A DNA stretch of 64,000 nucleotides from Trichinella spiralis (Eukaryota; Nematoda; Enoplea; Trichinellida; Trichinellidae), in NCBI GenBank assembly GCA_000181795.3, contig CM012955.1, forward strand, positions 4,682,488 to 4,746,487. The letters run 5' to 3'. The translations under genes were made by a program, and so were the position numbers. The notes beneath the pieces were generated by a model. It did no database searches, was not told the origin of the DNA, and saw only the letters and a list, made by a program, of their open reading frames with translations. Of this stretch, positions 35,965 through 48,517 are shown one piece after another (the stretch's first letter is position 1; every line of letters starts with the position of its first letter).

Positions 35965-36126
35965 TCAAGAATGCCGTGTTCGTCCAACATCGTGTTGCAG
36001 ATCAGAAGACCACATCAGAAATATTCCATTGATGAACGCATTCAATATGACGAACAGCAAAACAATCCACAGTAAGTAATGTTGAAAAGTTTCTCCTTGT
36101 GCTGGCGGGAAATTTATTAAAATTAG
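35965..36126 (-). CDS. Possible terminal exon or small single-pass membrane protein
   Basis: A minus-strand frame ends GETFQHYLLWIVLL, then about ten more hydrophobic residues, FLMWSS and a polar tail closing RTRHS. A CCGCCAG acceptor lies just upstream of the GETFQ codons, and an AATAAA signal lies about 35 bases past the stop on the same strand. This could be the last exon of a tail-anchored protein. Upstream exons were not found; the same frame also runs back to an ATG near 36150. It could equally be chance. Confidence 0.25.
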   Translation of the reverse strand, partial: LILINFPPAQGETFQHYLLWIVLLFVILNAFINGIFLMWSSDLQHDVGRTRHS

Positions 36127-36171
36127 CATTGAACGTTGAAAAGGCAAATTGCGCATTGTCATCATCTGCAA

Positions 36172-37478
36172 TTCAACGAAATAATATGCAATTTGTTTTG
36201 ATGTTTAAAAAAATGTTTAACAGCAACGTTTTTTTTGAAACTTGCTTTTCTATAGCAAAAGCATTTCCAGAACTTTATCTTATTTTTTTGTTTGCAACAC
36301 GCTGAAAGCGGGCAAAGCTGCTGCTATTTCTGTCTTGATATTTTCAAAACTTGTTGTTTCTTTTGTTTTTTGATATTTTTTGTCGAGGGGTGGGGGAATT
36401 CGGTGGTGAAAAGTTCGTAAAAATAGCTTCACACGTGCTGTTGTTGAAGGGTGGGAATTTGTTTCAATATGCAAATTTGCAACGAGAAACCGATGATCCA
36501 ACTTGATAATATTAGTAATATTGTACAAAGGGGAAAGAGGAGGAGGGGGGGTGGTAAAAATTTCAAAAGTAGAAATACTCAGTCGCAGGAGATTTCCCTG
36601 CTATGGTGGACGTTGTGAATGGGTAGTTTTGACAAAGTGTGGTCATATTAATGTGAAATTGATCGCTGCAAATTTTCTTCAAAAGTACTGATCAGCGAGT
36701 GTTTTATTCTCAACAGAATTTTCTCACAAAATGCAATTTCATTTTCTATTTTTTGTCATTTCTTTTTCAATTTGCTGTTTCTTTTCACTTTCAATGCAAA
36801 CTGTGCTTGCATTATTCGAAAAAATGAGAAAAAAAATCCACAATTGATAATGTTGAAATTATTTACAGTCCATTAATTATTCATTTATCTATGTATCTAT
36901 TTATAAATATTCAATTAGTGGTAGGAGAGAGAGAGAGAGAAGTGAAAATGGTGAAATCATCGTTGACATTGGTTTATCCCTTTGCATGGGCGCTTTCTAT
37001 TGGTCAGTTTTGAACAGATCGATTGGCTGACGGCAAACTAGCAGCGGGACCGAAATGTTTCGCTCATTCTTGCCCAAAGTGCTTCATAATCAACAGACAA
37101 CACAATAATCATTCCTGTGACAGTTCCTTTTCATGTAAAATTATTTGTTTTTGATAAAATTTAAAAGAATTTCTTAATCATAGAAATTTATTTTTTTGTA
37201 TTTTTGGAATTTCCATTTTTCAAAAAATTCCCACTCTACCATAAAATATAATATGTTCATTTGAAATATTACTCCAGTCAGCGTTTGTTTGTTATTTTTC
37301 TCTTCTCATTTATCAAGTTTATTATTATTATTAATTTCCTTAAATATTGTTATCCAAAAATTGACCGATTGTTTGATTGCACTTTTTTCGTTGGAACCAA
37401 ATTGCCACACCTCTACTTTCTCTTGTCCACCTCCTTTTGCTTTTGTACAAATAACTTGCCGACGCAGTGACCGACACC
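36172..37478. other. Upstream region of the secreted-protein gene
   Basis: AT-rich with a GGGGAAAGAGGAGGAGGG tract near 36530-36550 and a (GA)n run near 36927-36940. A CGACGCAG acceptor just before 37467 suggests the 5' UTR of the next gene is spliced. No other exon seen. Confidence 0.45.
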
Positions 37479-40400
37479 ATGACTGGACGTTTGTTTATTT
37501 GCTTTTGCATATTGGTCATTGTTTTGTTGCTTGGCTTGAAAATTCAAGCTCGAACAACAACAACATCACATCGTCGACATTCAAAGCACAAATCTTCACT
37601 GCGACGTAACATTGGTAAAATGATTGTTTGTTTATTTGTTTGTTTTTAATGAGCTCAGCTTAGCTTTGAACAGCTTTTTCCAATGTTCAATTGTTCATCT
37701 TTTATTGTCTTCATTGTCACAGGAAGATGTTTTCAGTTCAGCTTACATGGGTGAGATTAGCCAACAAAATCAATAGGATCATGTAACAGCTCTTAAAATT
37801 ATTGCTTTCGTTACCTTTTCTGAACCTGGCCAAAAAAATTCGAAAAGTTGAGGGAAAAAAGTATTTTAAAAAATTTTAGCCAAACTTTAATTATTGAAAA
37901 TTGATGCAAAGTGGTGAAATTTATAACGATTTTTTACAACTTCTCAATATCTTTCTTTACTTTATCAATGGAAAATGCTTCTTCTTCTTCTTCTCTTATT
38001 GATAAAAGTCTGAGATGGGAATTATTATTGAAAAATGAAATTTCTATTCTTATTTATTAAAATCATTTCTTTTTTAAAAAAAGTAAATTCCACTGCTTCA
38101 GTTGGAATAAATTTTATCAGAAATTGAGAACAGCATTTATCAATAGACAGTGCTAGTTGTTGTTATTAAAAGCGATCATATATATATGTATAGAGCCGTT
38201 TGTCGATCAGATCAGATTTGATTTTTTTTTCTCTTTTCACTTTTTACTCTTTTCTTCCAATACAAATCTCCTTTTTTTTGTTCACATTTGTAGTAAATTT
38301 GATTTCAAATTTCGAAAGCATAAAAGTAGTAGGCGTCGTGGGTTGTTGGTTAATGAATTTATCTTCTCCTCAGTTACCTTCAGTTGAAAGTTTTATTAAT
38401 TTATCATTATACGGATTTGATGTTGTTCTTCTACTGTGTGATTTGTACAAATGGATGCTTTTTGTGAAAAGCAACGGCGAAAATGCTTATTAATAGAATT
38501 ACGAATTTGCAGACGATCAATACTGAATTGAAACAATGATGATGTGTTGTGAAATTCTCTTTTGAGAGAACTTTTTCAGCTAGACATCAGACAACTAAAT
38601 TATCCATCCTTTTCCACTAACATCCAGCATGCATGCTCGTACAATCATGCCAACAATTTTAATGCGCAATGCAATTGGCAATAGTATAATTATTGTTTAA
38701 GAGAAACAGAAGATAAAGTTGACAGTAGATTTTTTCTTGCTGATATAGTAAATTCTTTTCTTTTTTTTGATTTAATTTATTTGCTAGTTGTACTTTTTGA
38801 TAGGACACGATTGACCTATTCCGCGTTGTAATTTTACTGTTGTCGATGGTGGTGGGGTGATCTGTTGCTTTATTGGGGACTGGATTGTTTTCAGCTTTTT
38901 CCACCAAACTGGGCTGTATAATTTAGTCCCCAATAACAATTCTGGTATTCGAGAATATTCGGCCAAGATGGACCTGTTCGACCTTTTTTGTCCCAAGCCG
39001 ATTCCTGTTCAAATGCTGATTAATTAGTCGTATCATGCATCGCCCTTGACCAAAGAAAGCAATGCTCTCGCGCGTTTGATGGCATTATTTTCTTCTTTGA
39101 ACAGTGAAAAAGCTGGCTGCAGTTCTTCTTTTCCATATTTTGCATTTGCAGTTTCCCATTAAGCTCATTACAATTTTACAATTAACTTGCTATTGTGGAG
39201 AAAAAATTGCCCAGTATTGGCGTTCTGTGTTCGCATTGCTTGTTCATTACAATTTGTAATAATTAGATTGAATTGAATTGGCACGTGATAGTTAGTAGCA
39301 GCGGCAGCTATATGGACTTTTTCATTCCGTTGAGTATTGAAAATTTTTGAAAAATGTCATACTTTATAATCATTTCCATTAATAAAGTATGACGTATTAA
39401 GTTGCTTTGTAATTAGTTGGAGAAATTGCTAATGAGAAGAACATTTACTTGTTTGTGCACAATAGCTTCAGCTTGTTCGGCTTTGTTGTACAATAGCGTG
39501 ACACATTTCCTGTGCTATAATGTCAGCATCATTTCAGTGAATGTATCGATTTTGGCTTTCGATAGCATCGACTTATTGCGGCGAGCATGAATTATCTATC
39601 TTGCAAATTGCATATTCTTGGCCACTTTTGTTGTATGTTGTTATTGCATCCTATAGCAGATGGAACCATTTGTCATGGTTGCACATGTTTATTTCTTATT
39701 GCAATAAAAAGCTTAATGAGAGCTCCAACGGCTCAGTTACGCGGGCATTTTCATCATTGTTAACAATAATAATAAACACAACTCCTTGATTGCATCTATT
39801 CATCCAACATTCCAATGAGAAATAGCTGGACAACAAAAGAAAAACACCTTTTGCTTTCCCCTTGCTTGCAGTTAAACGGATACAGTTAGTTATGCAATGA
39901 CTGTTAACAACAACAACAGCAACAACAACTTTCTGTTCTTGATAATGTGATAAATATATTTTTGTTTCATTGCATTATCGATTGCAGTTAAATTTCCTGT
40001 TCTTGATTGACTTGATAAAGTTTTAATTTTTGAATTTTAACCTTGTAATATCTGCCCACTGCACTGCTTGCTTCATTGTACAACAACTGCTAACAGCAGT
40101 TGCTTTTCTAGTTTATAATGTTCATTTAATGAAAGAAAAACTGTTGATCATTCAATAGTCGTCCTCGTTAGTTTGATCTGCTTTATATATGCATTGCAAT
40201 CGATAATTTTTCTTTGCTTTTGTTCACAAATGATAGATTTTTTATTTTCATTTGCTGCGTTTCAACGATTTTTATATTTCAATGCACTTTATGATTGTTG
40301 TCTGCTCAAGACAAAAGAAAAAAGAAATCTTCAAATCCCATGAAAACTTATCATTGCATTGTAGACAGTTCTTGTATTGCTAGAGTAAAAATTTCTTTTT

Positions 40401-43400
40401 ACATATTATCAACAAATATATAAGATATCAGCAAATATCTTAATTATCTGCGTATTTATTTTCATTTCAACCTTTTTTTCACTTTCGTAAATAAATTCCA
40501 CTGATGAATAATGATATTCATGCAATGCAGTGTGTGTTGGGTGGTTTTCTTTGATGAATCATCATCAATAGGCAAGTCTCTATTGTCTGTTTCTGTTATA
40601 TTTGTTGTTGTTGCTGTTGTAGTGGCACATTATACAAGCTTGACGTTCTGCTTTGAATAGCTTCGCTTAAATTTGAATAATACACACATCTACTACACGG
40701 ATTGGCATTGTAATTGAGATTCAGTATGTTATGTTATGTTAATTGGGAGGGAGGGGAGGCTTTTTATTTTAAAAAAGCATATACTGTTGAACAAATTCTG
40801 TTCGTTAGAGGTGAACTTGTTGTCGCCGACAAATAGACGTCGATTTTGAATAATAAGCAGAGCTTCTTTCAGAAGGTAGTTTCCATTTCTTTTCTTTCTT
40901 TACGTGACCGTTGATGACCAGAGGTCACCTCCGGACCAAACTGGTCCGTTTGCCTAGCTGCTTTAGGTTAGTTGACGGCAACAACAACAACAAGAACAGC
41001 AACAGGAAAATTTGCAGTTTAAAATTTGCATTTTTAAACAGAAAACAATTTCACACGTTGTTAGATATATCGATAGTGCAATTTGGAGGGGCAGTGGCAG
41101 AGAGAGGGATAATTTGTTTTCTTTATCTTCAATTCAACGACCTCAGGGCTTACGCTTCATTGGAATAGCAACGAACTAACGCGACCACGATGTGCCCTTG
41201 CAGCCGAACTTTTTTATTTGTAGTCCACGTACAAAAGACTGCCTGTCATCGTTGCAGCATTGTCCCTAGCGGCACGACGTGACGCAAATTCTCTGACAAA
41301 CATCACCGACGTGATGGGGGTGGGTCTTTATTATTGGGAGAATTGGTCCGCAGTGACCGAGAACCAATTCCAAGGACGTCGCCATTTTGATGTTGTGCAG
41401 TTTTGCAAATTTTAACACTTTTTCTATGCTTTTCCACTGCTAGCTCACTTCCCCTTCCCCTTCTATTGCTGATCTGCATTCATTGTGCTGAGATGTGCAT
41501 GCAATTTTCCACTTGTCTTCACTTTTTCAAAATTTGCAATCACTTCCTAAATTTACTTTGCAGCAAATTAAATAACAGAGCGTGATAAATTAGCGGTATT
41601 TTCTTTGCTTTGCATTTCTTTCTTTTTGAATAAATTCAGTTAAGGAGGAAAATGAAAGTACGGATGACAACAACAATGTATAATCATAATCATCAGCATC
41701 ATCATTTTCTATTTTGATCTATTACAATGGATGAAATGTGTAAAGAAAACAGAATGCAAATTAGTAAGTGTAAAATTAGCCGAAATGCAAAGATATCAGT
41801 TCACGTGCGTGCAATGAGAACAAACAGTAATATAATGCATCGAGCGTATTTAAATTTTCAAACGATCTTTTATGAATGATTAATTGCAACGAATAAATGA
41901 TTGGTTTTTCATATTGTTCATAATTTTTGCAACAGTAATCAAGCCTGTCTGTCTGCCTGTGGGATTTGTCGGTCAACATAATAAATTGGCTATTTTATGC
42001 AGATGCGCTATTTATTGATCATAATCTTGAGTGGCTAAATGAAAATTTTGATAATGATTAAAATTGATTCCTTTTTGCAGATGATCCACACTTGTTAGAA
42101 ATGATTTAATTAAAATTGCGGATACTTTAATATTAATTTTTTCATTATTAAGAGTGAATTTTTTCGGTTTTGTTTCTGGATGTGTTCAGAAATGCAATTA
42201 GCTCGAAATTTAATTATTGATTTCAGTAAAAGCAGTTCAAATAGTAATGATGATAACGAACAACTCTATAGAGCACCTTTATTGGCGAAGGCCGTGTTCA
42301 AACAGTGCTCATTTGAACCATTATCAGGGCAACAATAAATAATGCTGTTTCGAGTTTATGGAAAAATTTTTGCTCCATCAAGCCAATCAATCAAACAATG
42401 CCTTGCTGCTCCGTATTTTATCGTTCTCTTGACATGAATATTTGATTAATAATGTTGAAAGTACAATTTGAAGTTTTATTTATATAAATGAATTTTTCAT
42501 GAATTGTACTTTTCTTAATCGAAAGCAATTAATATTAGAACAAAGGAAAAGGATTGTAATTCCATAACTGATTTGAAATAAAAATAAAATGATAAAATCG
42601 AATATCCTTCTGCTTATTTAAGTAGAATATTCGAAATATTTATTTAGTCGAATGTTCAAACGTTGATTGGAATCAAAAAATCAGATTGAAAATATTTTGT
42701 TAATAATAATTGAATGTTTGTTCAAATTTTATTCTAATTATCAGATTTGGAATGCAGTTTTCCAACACACTGGCGTGGAGATTGGTACCGAAATGAACAG
42801 CCAACAATTTCCATCAATGCTACGCATTTTGGTGCTCTTGGAAAATGTGCGGAACAGCGCAACAATCGATTCTTGCTTCATTTAAATGTGTATGTTTTGT
42901 GCTTTATTTCTTTATTATTTTTTTTCTGCTGTTCTAGTGCTTTTGTTACGCTCAACGCAACTTTATTTTATAATAATTTTTGTAGCATGGCAGTAGTGAA
43001 CAATAAATAAGATGCAAAAATCAAATTTTAACTGCATAATTAATTTTAGTAATTTTTGTGTTTTTATTGTTACTTATGTAGAAATATTATTTTTTATTTC
43101 AGCGATCGGCAAAATTGTTGGCTATGCATAGTTATTTTTGAAAAACATCGAAATGTCTTACTATCCAAAGAAAGTAAGCTTATTTATTCAATTGATGCTT
43201 TCTCAGTTATATATCTTCATTTATTATTGTTGTTTTTTCTTTGCTTATTTTCTATACAAAATTGAATGTATAATGCAGTTAGTTCGTCCATAGGCAGAAA
43301 TAGCTTGATGTTTTTATTTTTATTCTTTTTATTTCGACAGTTTTGTTTGCTTATTCAAGTGCTGAACTCACACATTTTGTATTCTGAAAAACGATAGCGT

Positions 43401-46345
43401 TCACCTCTGACCTTCGATACAAGTTCACCTTAATTCTTTCACTTCCAATAGGATTTTTCCAATCTCATCAACATTTTCACTTGTCCTATCCTTTATGATT
43501 AATTTTATTAATTCGGTTGGCGTTGAATTTCCGCTTGATCCCAATGTAGCCTGGATGACCACTTGCTAATCGCCAATCAATCAACCATATTCAAGTATTG
43601 TTAGCTGATTATTGCTGGAGCTGCATCTGTCGTCTGTATTCTTTAGGTAAAAGTAATTTTAAACGAAACTGCTTGCTAATGCCGCGCAGATGTTTCTCAC
43701 AATAAGATGCATCATTGCTTGATATAGTAGATGTACTTTACAGCAACAACTACTTGTACTTTATGAAAATGACGCGATCAACTACTGGACTGGAGGCTTT
43801 GTTCTATTAGCAGGCTTCTTTAGTAGGCGGCCTTTTCAAAGCCTATTGCTTTTCCGTTGTAAGCCACTGAAACCGTCAAATTAATCAAATAAATTTTCAC
43901 GTGCCTTATACTTTTGCAATTTAGTATCTGGGTTTCATTTTCAATTATTTTTATCATATAATTTACTAGTTTTCATTTTTTTTCAAATTGGTATTTCAAT
44001 ATCTAAAGCAGTCCAAGGGAAGGGTTAAGGTGATTTTATTGTTAAAGTGAATTTGTGAAATTTTGCTGAAAAACTGACTAATAGCAGTTGATCAACGTTT
44101 GGTTTGGTTGAATTTTCAATTAGTGAGTAAAGTTCAATTTGCTGAACACTAGCAGCAACGGATCTTTATTAAACGAATTGGATCCGTCGTTTTATGCGAA
44201 TGCGTTTTTGAATTTAAGCTCCGTGTGGAATGGAAGGATCCTTAGAAGAAGTTTGCGGTCGTCTTCTCGGTGATACTCCTCTGATTACCATGTTCAGATG
44301 TATGACGCAACAGAGTGAGAATTGTTTGAAAATACAATTTTTATTTCTATTGTATTTCAGTGAATGCTCGACCCGAAGCGTGTCCAATCAGCGAGCCCAT
44401 AAATTTCACTTATATGACTTATAAAAGCGTGTGCAGCACCCATTATTCTACAGGCGTAACTTGTGCGTCCGAGTCAAAGCTTCGGTTTTTCTATGCTGCA
44501 TGTCCTGAGTCGTATGTCAGCGACAGTAAAGTAGAAGACATTGAATGCCTGGGCTCATGGAACAATGAAGGCCATAATTACTTTGCCGGTAAATTGCTGG
44601 GAAAATCTGCTTATTCGGATTCGGAAAACTTCCGGTGCTTTGTAAGTGCTTTCAGCAGTATTTTCAGTATGGAAATTTCTTGCAGCTGTGAATTGCGTTT
44701 TCAGATTTATGACATGAAATCTCACGGCGGGCAGTTAGGTATATCTGCAGATTCAGGTTGCATGGAACTTACAGATATGGAAAATGCTGTCATTCGTTTG
44801 GATATAAAAATTGGTATGATTGTCGAATTTGTTTTCTATTATTCATTTTTATTAATTGTACGCTACAAATGTAGAAAGCAATCCGGCTGCTCAGTGTAGT
44901 TTTCCTCACTGGTTGGTGCACAAACGTGGTCAAGTTGATGCTAAAAAGATATGGCAGTCATTGACTGATAATGTTTTTTATAAATTTTACATCAACGAAA
45001 TGGTTGCTCAAGATGAGAACGATTTCAACTTGAGTCGCAGCTTATGCATAGAAACGGAAAATTACGGAATTATGGATCAGTTTGTTCTTTACTCGATCAA
45101 TGATTGGTAAGCACAATGGACAGTTTTTACATCATGAAATGCAAAACGTAATTCGTAGAATAATTTATTCTAGTACGTAAAGGTAAAATATTCGAACAGA
45201 ATTTTAGTGATTTTTTTGCATTACGAACTGGTAGTGATGCTAATAAATTAAAAGTATTTTTAAATAAAATTGAAAATTTTGTTCTTGAACTTGAAGTTGT
45301 AATAAAGTGTGGCAGTTGTTATGCATAAATTGTTTGCTAAAAGTTTGCAAAAAATTTCAGTGAACGTGGTTACCAGTGCATGAAAATTTACAAGAGGAAT
45401 TCAATGATCATCGAAATTATGAGAGGGTATTTGGCGCCAACAGCTTTTCAAGCTTGTAATGAACATTACTTTTCACAGAAGAGAATACCATTTGAAACGC
45501 TCATAAGTATGTCGAACAAAATACTTAATTGTCAAATTTAAATTTTTGTTCACAAATACAACAACTTCAACGTTGTAAAAACAAGTGTACAAAATTATAC
45601 TGTACAGCAGCGTGTACTTGTGAACAAATTATAATTTGAACTAGATTATTTAATGATACTGTTATTGCTTTTGCTATTCAGAAATTGAATTTTAATGAAA
45701 TAATTTATAGACACTGAGCAAGTAGAACAGAAGTGTCCAAATCAAGGCTTATACAGGATCGAGGGATGTGATGAGCAAGAATCGGTAATTTCATTCGGAT
45801 GCACAGAAGAGCACAAGTTGGAAATTGATATGAAATGTGATGAACAACATTCCAGTAAGTAAAACAGTTTCAGCAGTTTTTCTGTTTTATAAATTGAATA
45901 CACTTCAGAAAAGTATGACTGTCTTGGACACTGGGAACAGGGTGATATCACGTACTTGGTCTTAAAAGAGACAACAACGGGTCAAACAAGCTGTGCGGTA
46001 ATTAATATAAAATCTATTCAATAATAAATAATTTTATGAGAAAAAAAATGTATTAAAGGTGTATTCTCATAACAAAGACAACGTAGTGAACATGTCGACG
46101 GTGAACCGTCATTCGTGCCGTCGAACTTTGATGTCTGAACAAGAAAATAAGCAGTATATCACTTTCAGACCCAGTGGTAAAACTCTGATACGTATAAATC
46201 TGTATAAAATGCACATTAGCTCTTTTTCATAGGTATATGTGGATCCAGTGCATCTTCTTTTGTCATTTATTCAAAGTGGATTATAATTTGCCTTTTGGTG
46301 AATCATCTGTTTTGCAATTTTGATTATGGAAAAAAGAACAAATGA
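37479..46345 (+). CDS. Secreted Cys-rich protein with hydrophobic C-terminal tail (DUF7042-7045-like)
   Basis: Twelve exons: 37479-37614, 42745-42889, 43103-43173, 44219-44314, 44361-44641, 44705-44813, 44875-45106, 45361-45506, 45711-45854, 45909-45997, 46059-46176 and 46233-46345. All phases agree; the product has 559 residues. Exon 1 encodes a signal peptide ([20 protein letters not shown]). The mature part has two related halves. [12 protein letters not shown] near residue 47 recurs as QCSFPHW near 285, and [13 protein letters not shown] near 200 recurs as [12 protein letters not shown] near 460. Exon 3 gives [16 protein letters not shown]. These motifs recall the metazoan extracellular modules Pfam calls DUF7042 to DUF7045, whose function is not known to me. 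The C terminus has a hydrophobic run ([16 protein letters not shown]) before a short polar tail, as in GPI-anchored or single-pass proteins. The 5.1 kb first intron makes the exon 1 link the least certain junction, though its phase fits. Confidence 0.78.
37615..42744 (+). other. 5.1 kb intron 1 of the secreted-protein gene
   Basis: AT-rich. It contains a (CTT)n stretch near 37977-37993, (AAC)n patches near 39906-39928 and 40978-40993, and a GC-richer segment at 40.90-41.40 kb. No internal exon supported. Confidence 0.5.
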
Positions 46346-48517
46346 ATCACAGCAACACAATTTTTTCTGTAGAACAGAAATACCATCATAAACTTTGCAG
46401 TTGCTGTTTTTAAAAGAAGCACATGATTTTTTTGCTACGGTGAAAAGAAAACGAAAATTCGGCTCTCGACGAATGCTAAAAAGTCATCGTCAATGCAATT
46501 CCGGTTGTTAAATTACAAATATAAGCACAAAATATTTGTGTATAAAATGATAAAATGAAACGTTGAAAATAAATGAAAATTTTCTTTCAGTTACAGTTAT
46601 GAAATTGAAAAAGTTTGCAGAGACAAAAACGTTTTTGCATTTTTAGTGAAATGACGCGACTTTGTGCGTTGCATGATCGATAATATAATCAATACTGAAA
46701 GAAGCTGCTTTGAAAAGACCTTCTCGTTATGCAAATAACATACCACATGATTATATTGACATTTTATAATATTGGAAACATGAATGATAATATATGATAT
46801 CACTGATTGTAATACTAGGCTGTTCGGATCGAATGCAATCTGCACTTTTCCCTTCTGGGGCCGTTTACCCTAACCATCGTTGACGTCACGGATTTCGCTA
46901 GTCGTTAATTGCATCACATTTTGATTTTGAATAATTTCTTGCACTCGAAAAAGAAATACACTTTTCGTGAATACTAATATTTTCTCTTTACTAATTTTTA
47001 AAAAATATTAATAAATATTGTACTTTAGTTTAAATCATAAAATAAAAGTAAAAAGTATTTAAAAAATATCTCAATTAGCTATAAGTCATTTTCAATATAA
47101 GCTTTATGGCTATGGTTTGAAAAACTAACAGTTTCAGTGTTGTTTGTAATCAATGTCCAACAATTACTTTTTAAATCAACTTTCATTGCTACAGTATGCA
47201 ATAAAAAGTACAAAGGTTTTATTTTGAACTGTAGATGTAATCGAAGAATTAAACAATTGTGTTGTATAATTTTTCAGAATTTCATCTGTATATCAATGCT
47301 GTAAAAATTTCTTACATAATTGTTATTGCTATTGCTGTTTCAGTTAAAAGCATATATGCTTACTAATCAAAATGTTCATCACAAAAGCACAACAAAAATT
47401 ATATTGCATTAATTTATTTTTGAAAAAATTGTCAAATAATTTAAAAATAAAATAATTTTAATTTTTATGCTCTACAGTAGAACTTCTTACATGTACTGAA
47501 ATATGGTAAACAAAATTTTCAGTTTGTGTTGAAATAATGATTTAAAAATAAAATTTAATTTACTACAATAACTGTCATTAAATTTAATACTTTTTCAGTT
47601 TAAACTTCTCAATAAGGAGTTATTTCAATTTACAAAAATTGTATTGTATTAGTGGGTACAAATCCGAATGATCCGAATGATTGTACGTAGAATGGGTTTA
47701 CTATTTGCGTTGGATGTGGAAAATGACTTTCATTTTATGTATAATAAATTCTTTTTTTGTAAAGAAAATGAAAAATGATCACAAAAAAGTTTAGTTGAAT
47801 AGCTGGAATAGTCACAGCATCCGGTCTGGAGCGGCAGAATTGAACGAAAAAAATGCTGAAAGAAAGTAATTAGTTTGAGGTGAATTTTTATTGCAAATGA
47901 TTTCTTCTACTTGAAATTGCGACGAAATTCAAATTTCTGTTGCTCAATTTAAACTTATATTAAAATAAATACATTTCGTTTTTTAAATTTCTTTGTTATC
48001 AAAATATGCAGTGTGTAGTCTGAAAATGAGTATTGTTGTTGTTCAAGTGTACATCTTTCCTCCGCTGTTTACTATTCAAATTTAATTCATATTTGATTAT
48101 GATAATTTGTTAATAAGAAATATACATATTACTTTTAGAATTTCGAACATCATCAACTAATTTGTTTATTATTTGAACAGTAATGTTGATGGTGTTTTTA
48201 ATTGGTTTAAATCTAAAAAAGGGTTTGATCTATAGGTGGTTATATATTTTGCCAGTGATGCAGCGAAAATGAAGAAACAAAAAGCCGCCTGTCACGTCAA
48301 GCCGCTGAAAGGCAGGCAACCTGCAACCACCGGGCGCCGCTCTGATGCGTTTGCTTCTACTCGCTTGCAGCTAGCCGGCACGACGAGGCTGATCAATTTC
48401 ACCGGCGAAGCTTCATCTATTTAGACGCGAGTCTGTCTTGGCCGACCTGCAGAAGTTCACGGAATTTACTTTTCAATATACCTAAGTGGAGATTATGCTT
48501 TCGAATCCAACTTGAAC
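46346..48517. other. Intergenic; CRE and GC-rich patch before the next gene
   Basis: An AATAAA at about 46567 may end the upstream transcript. A perfect CRE TGACGTCA lies at 46881-46888. 48.28-48.47 kb is much GC-richer than its surroundings and ends 50 bases before the next start codon, so it probably belongs to that promoter or 5' UTR. Confidence 0.45.
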
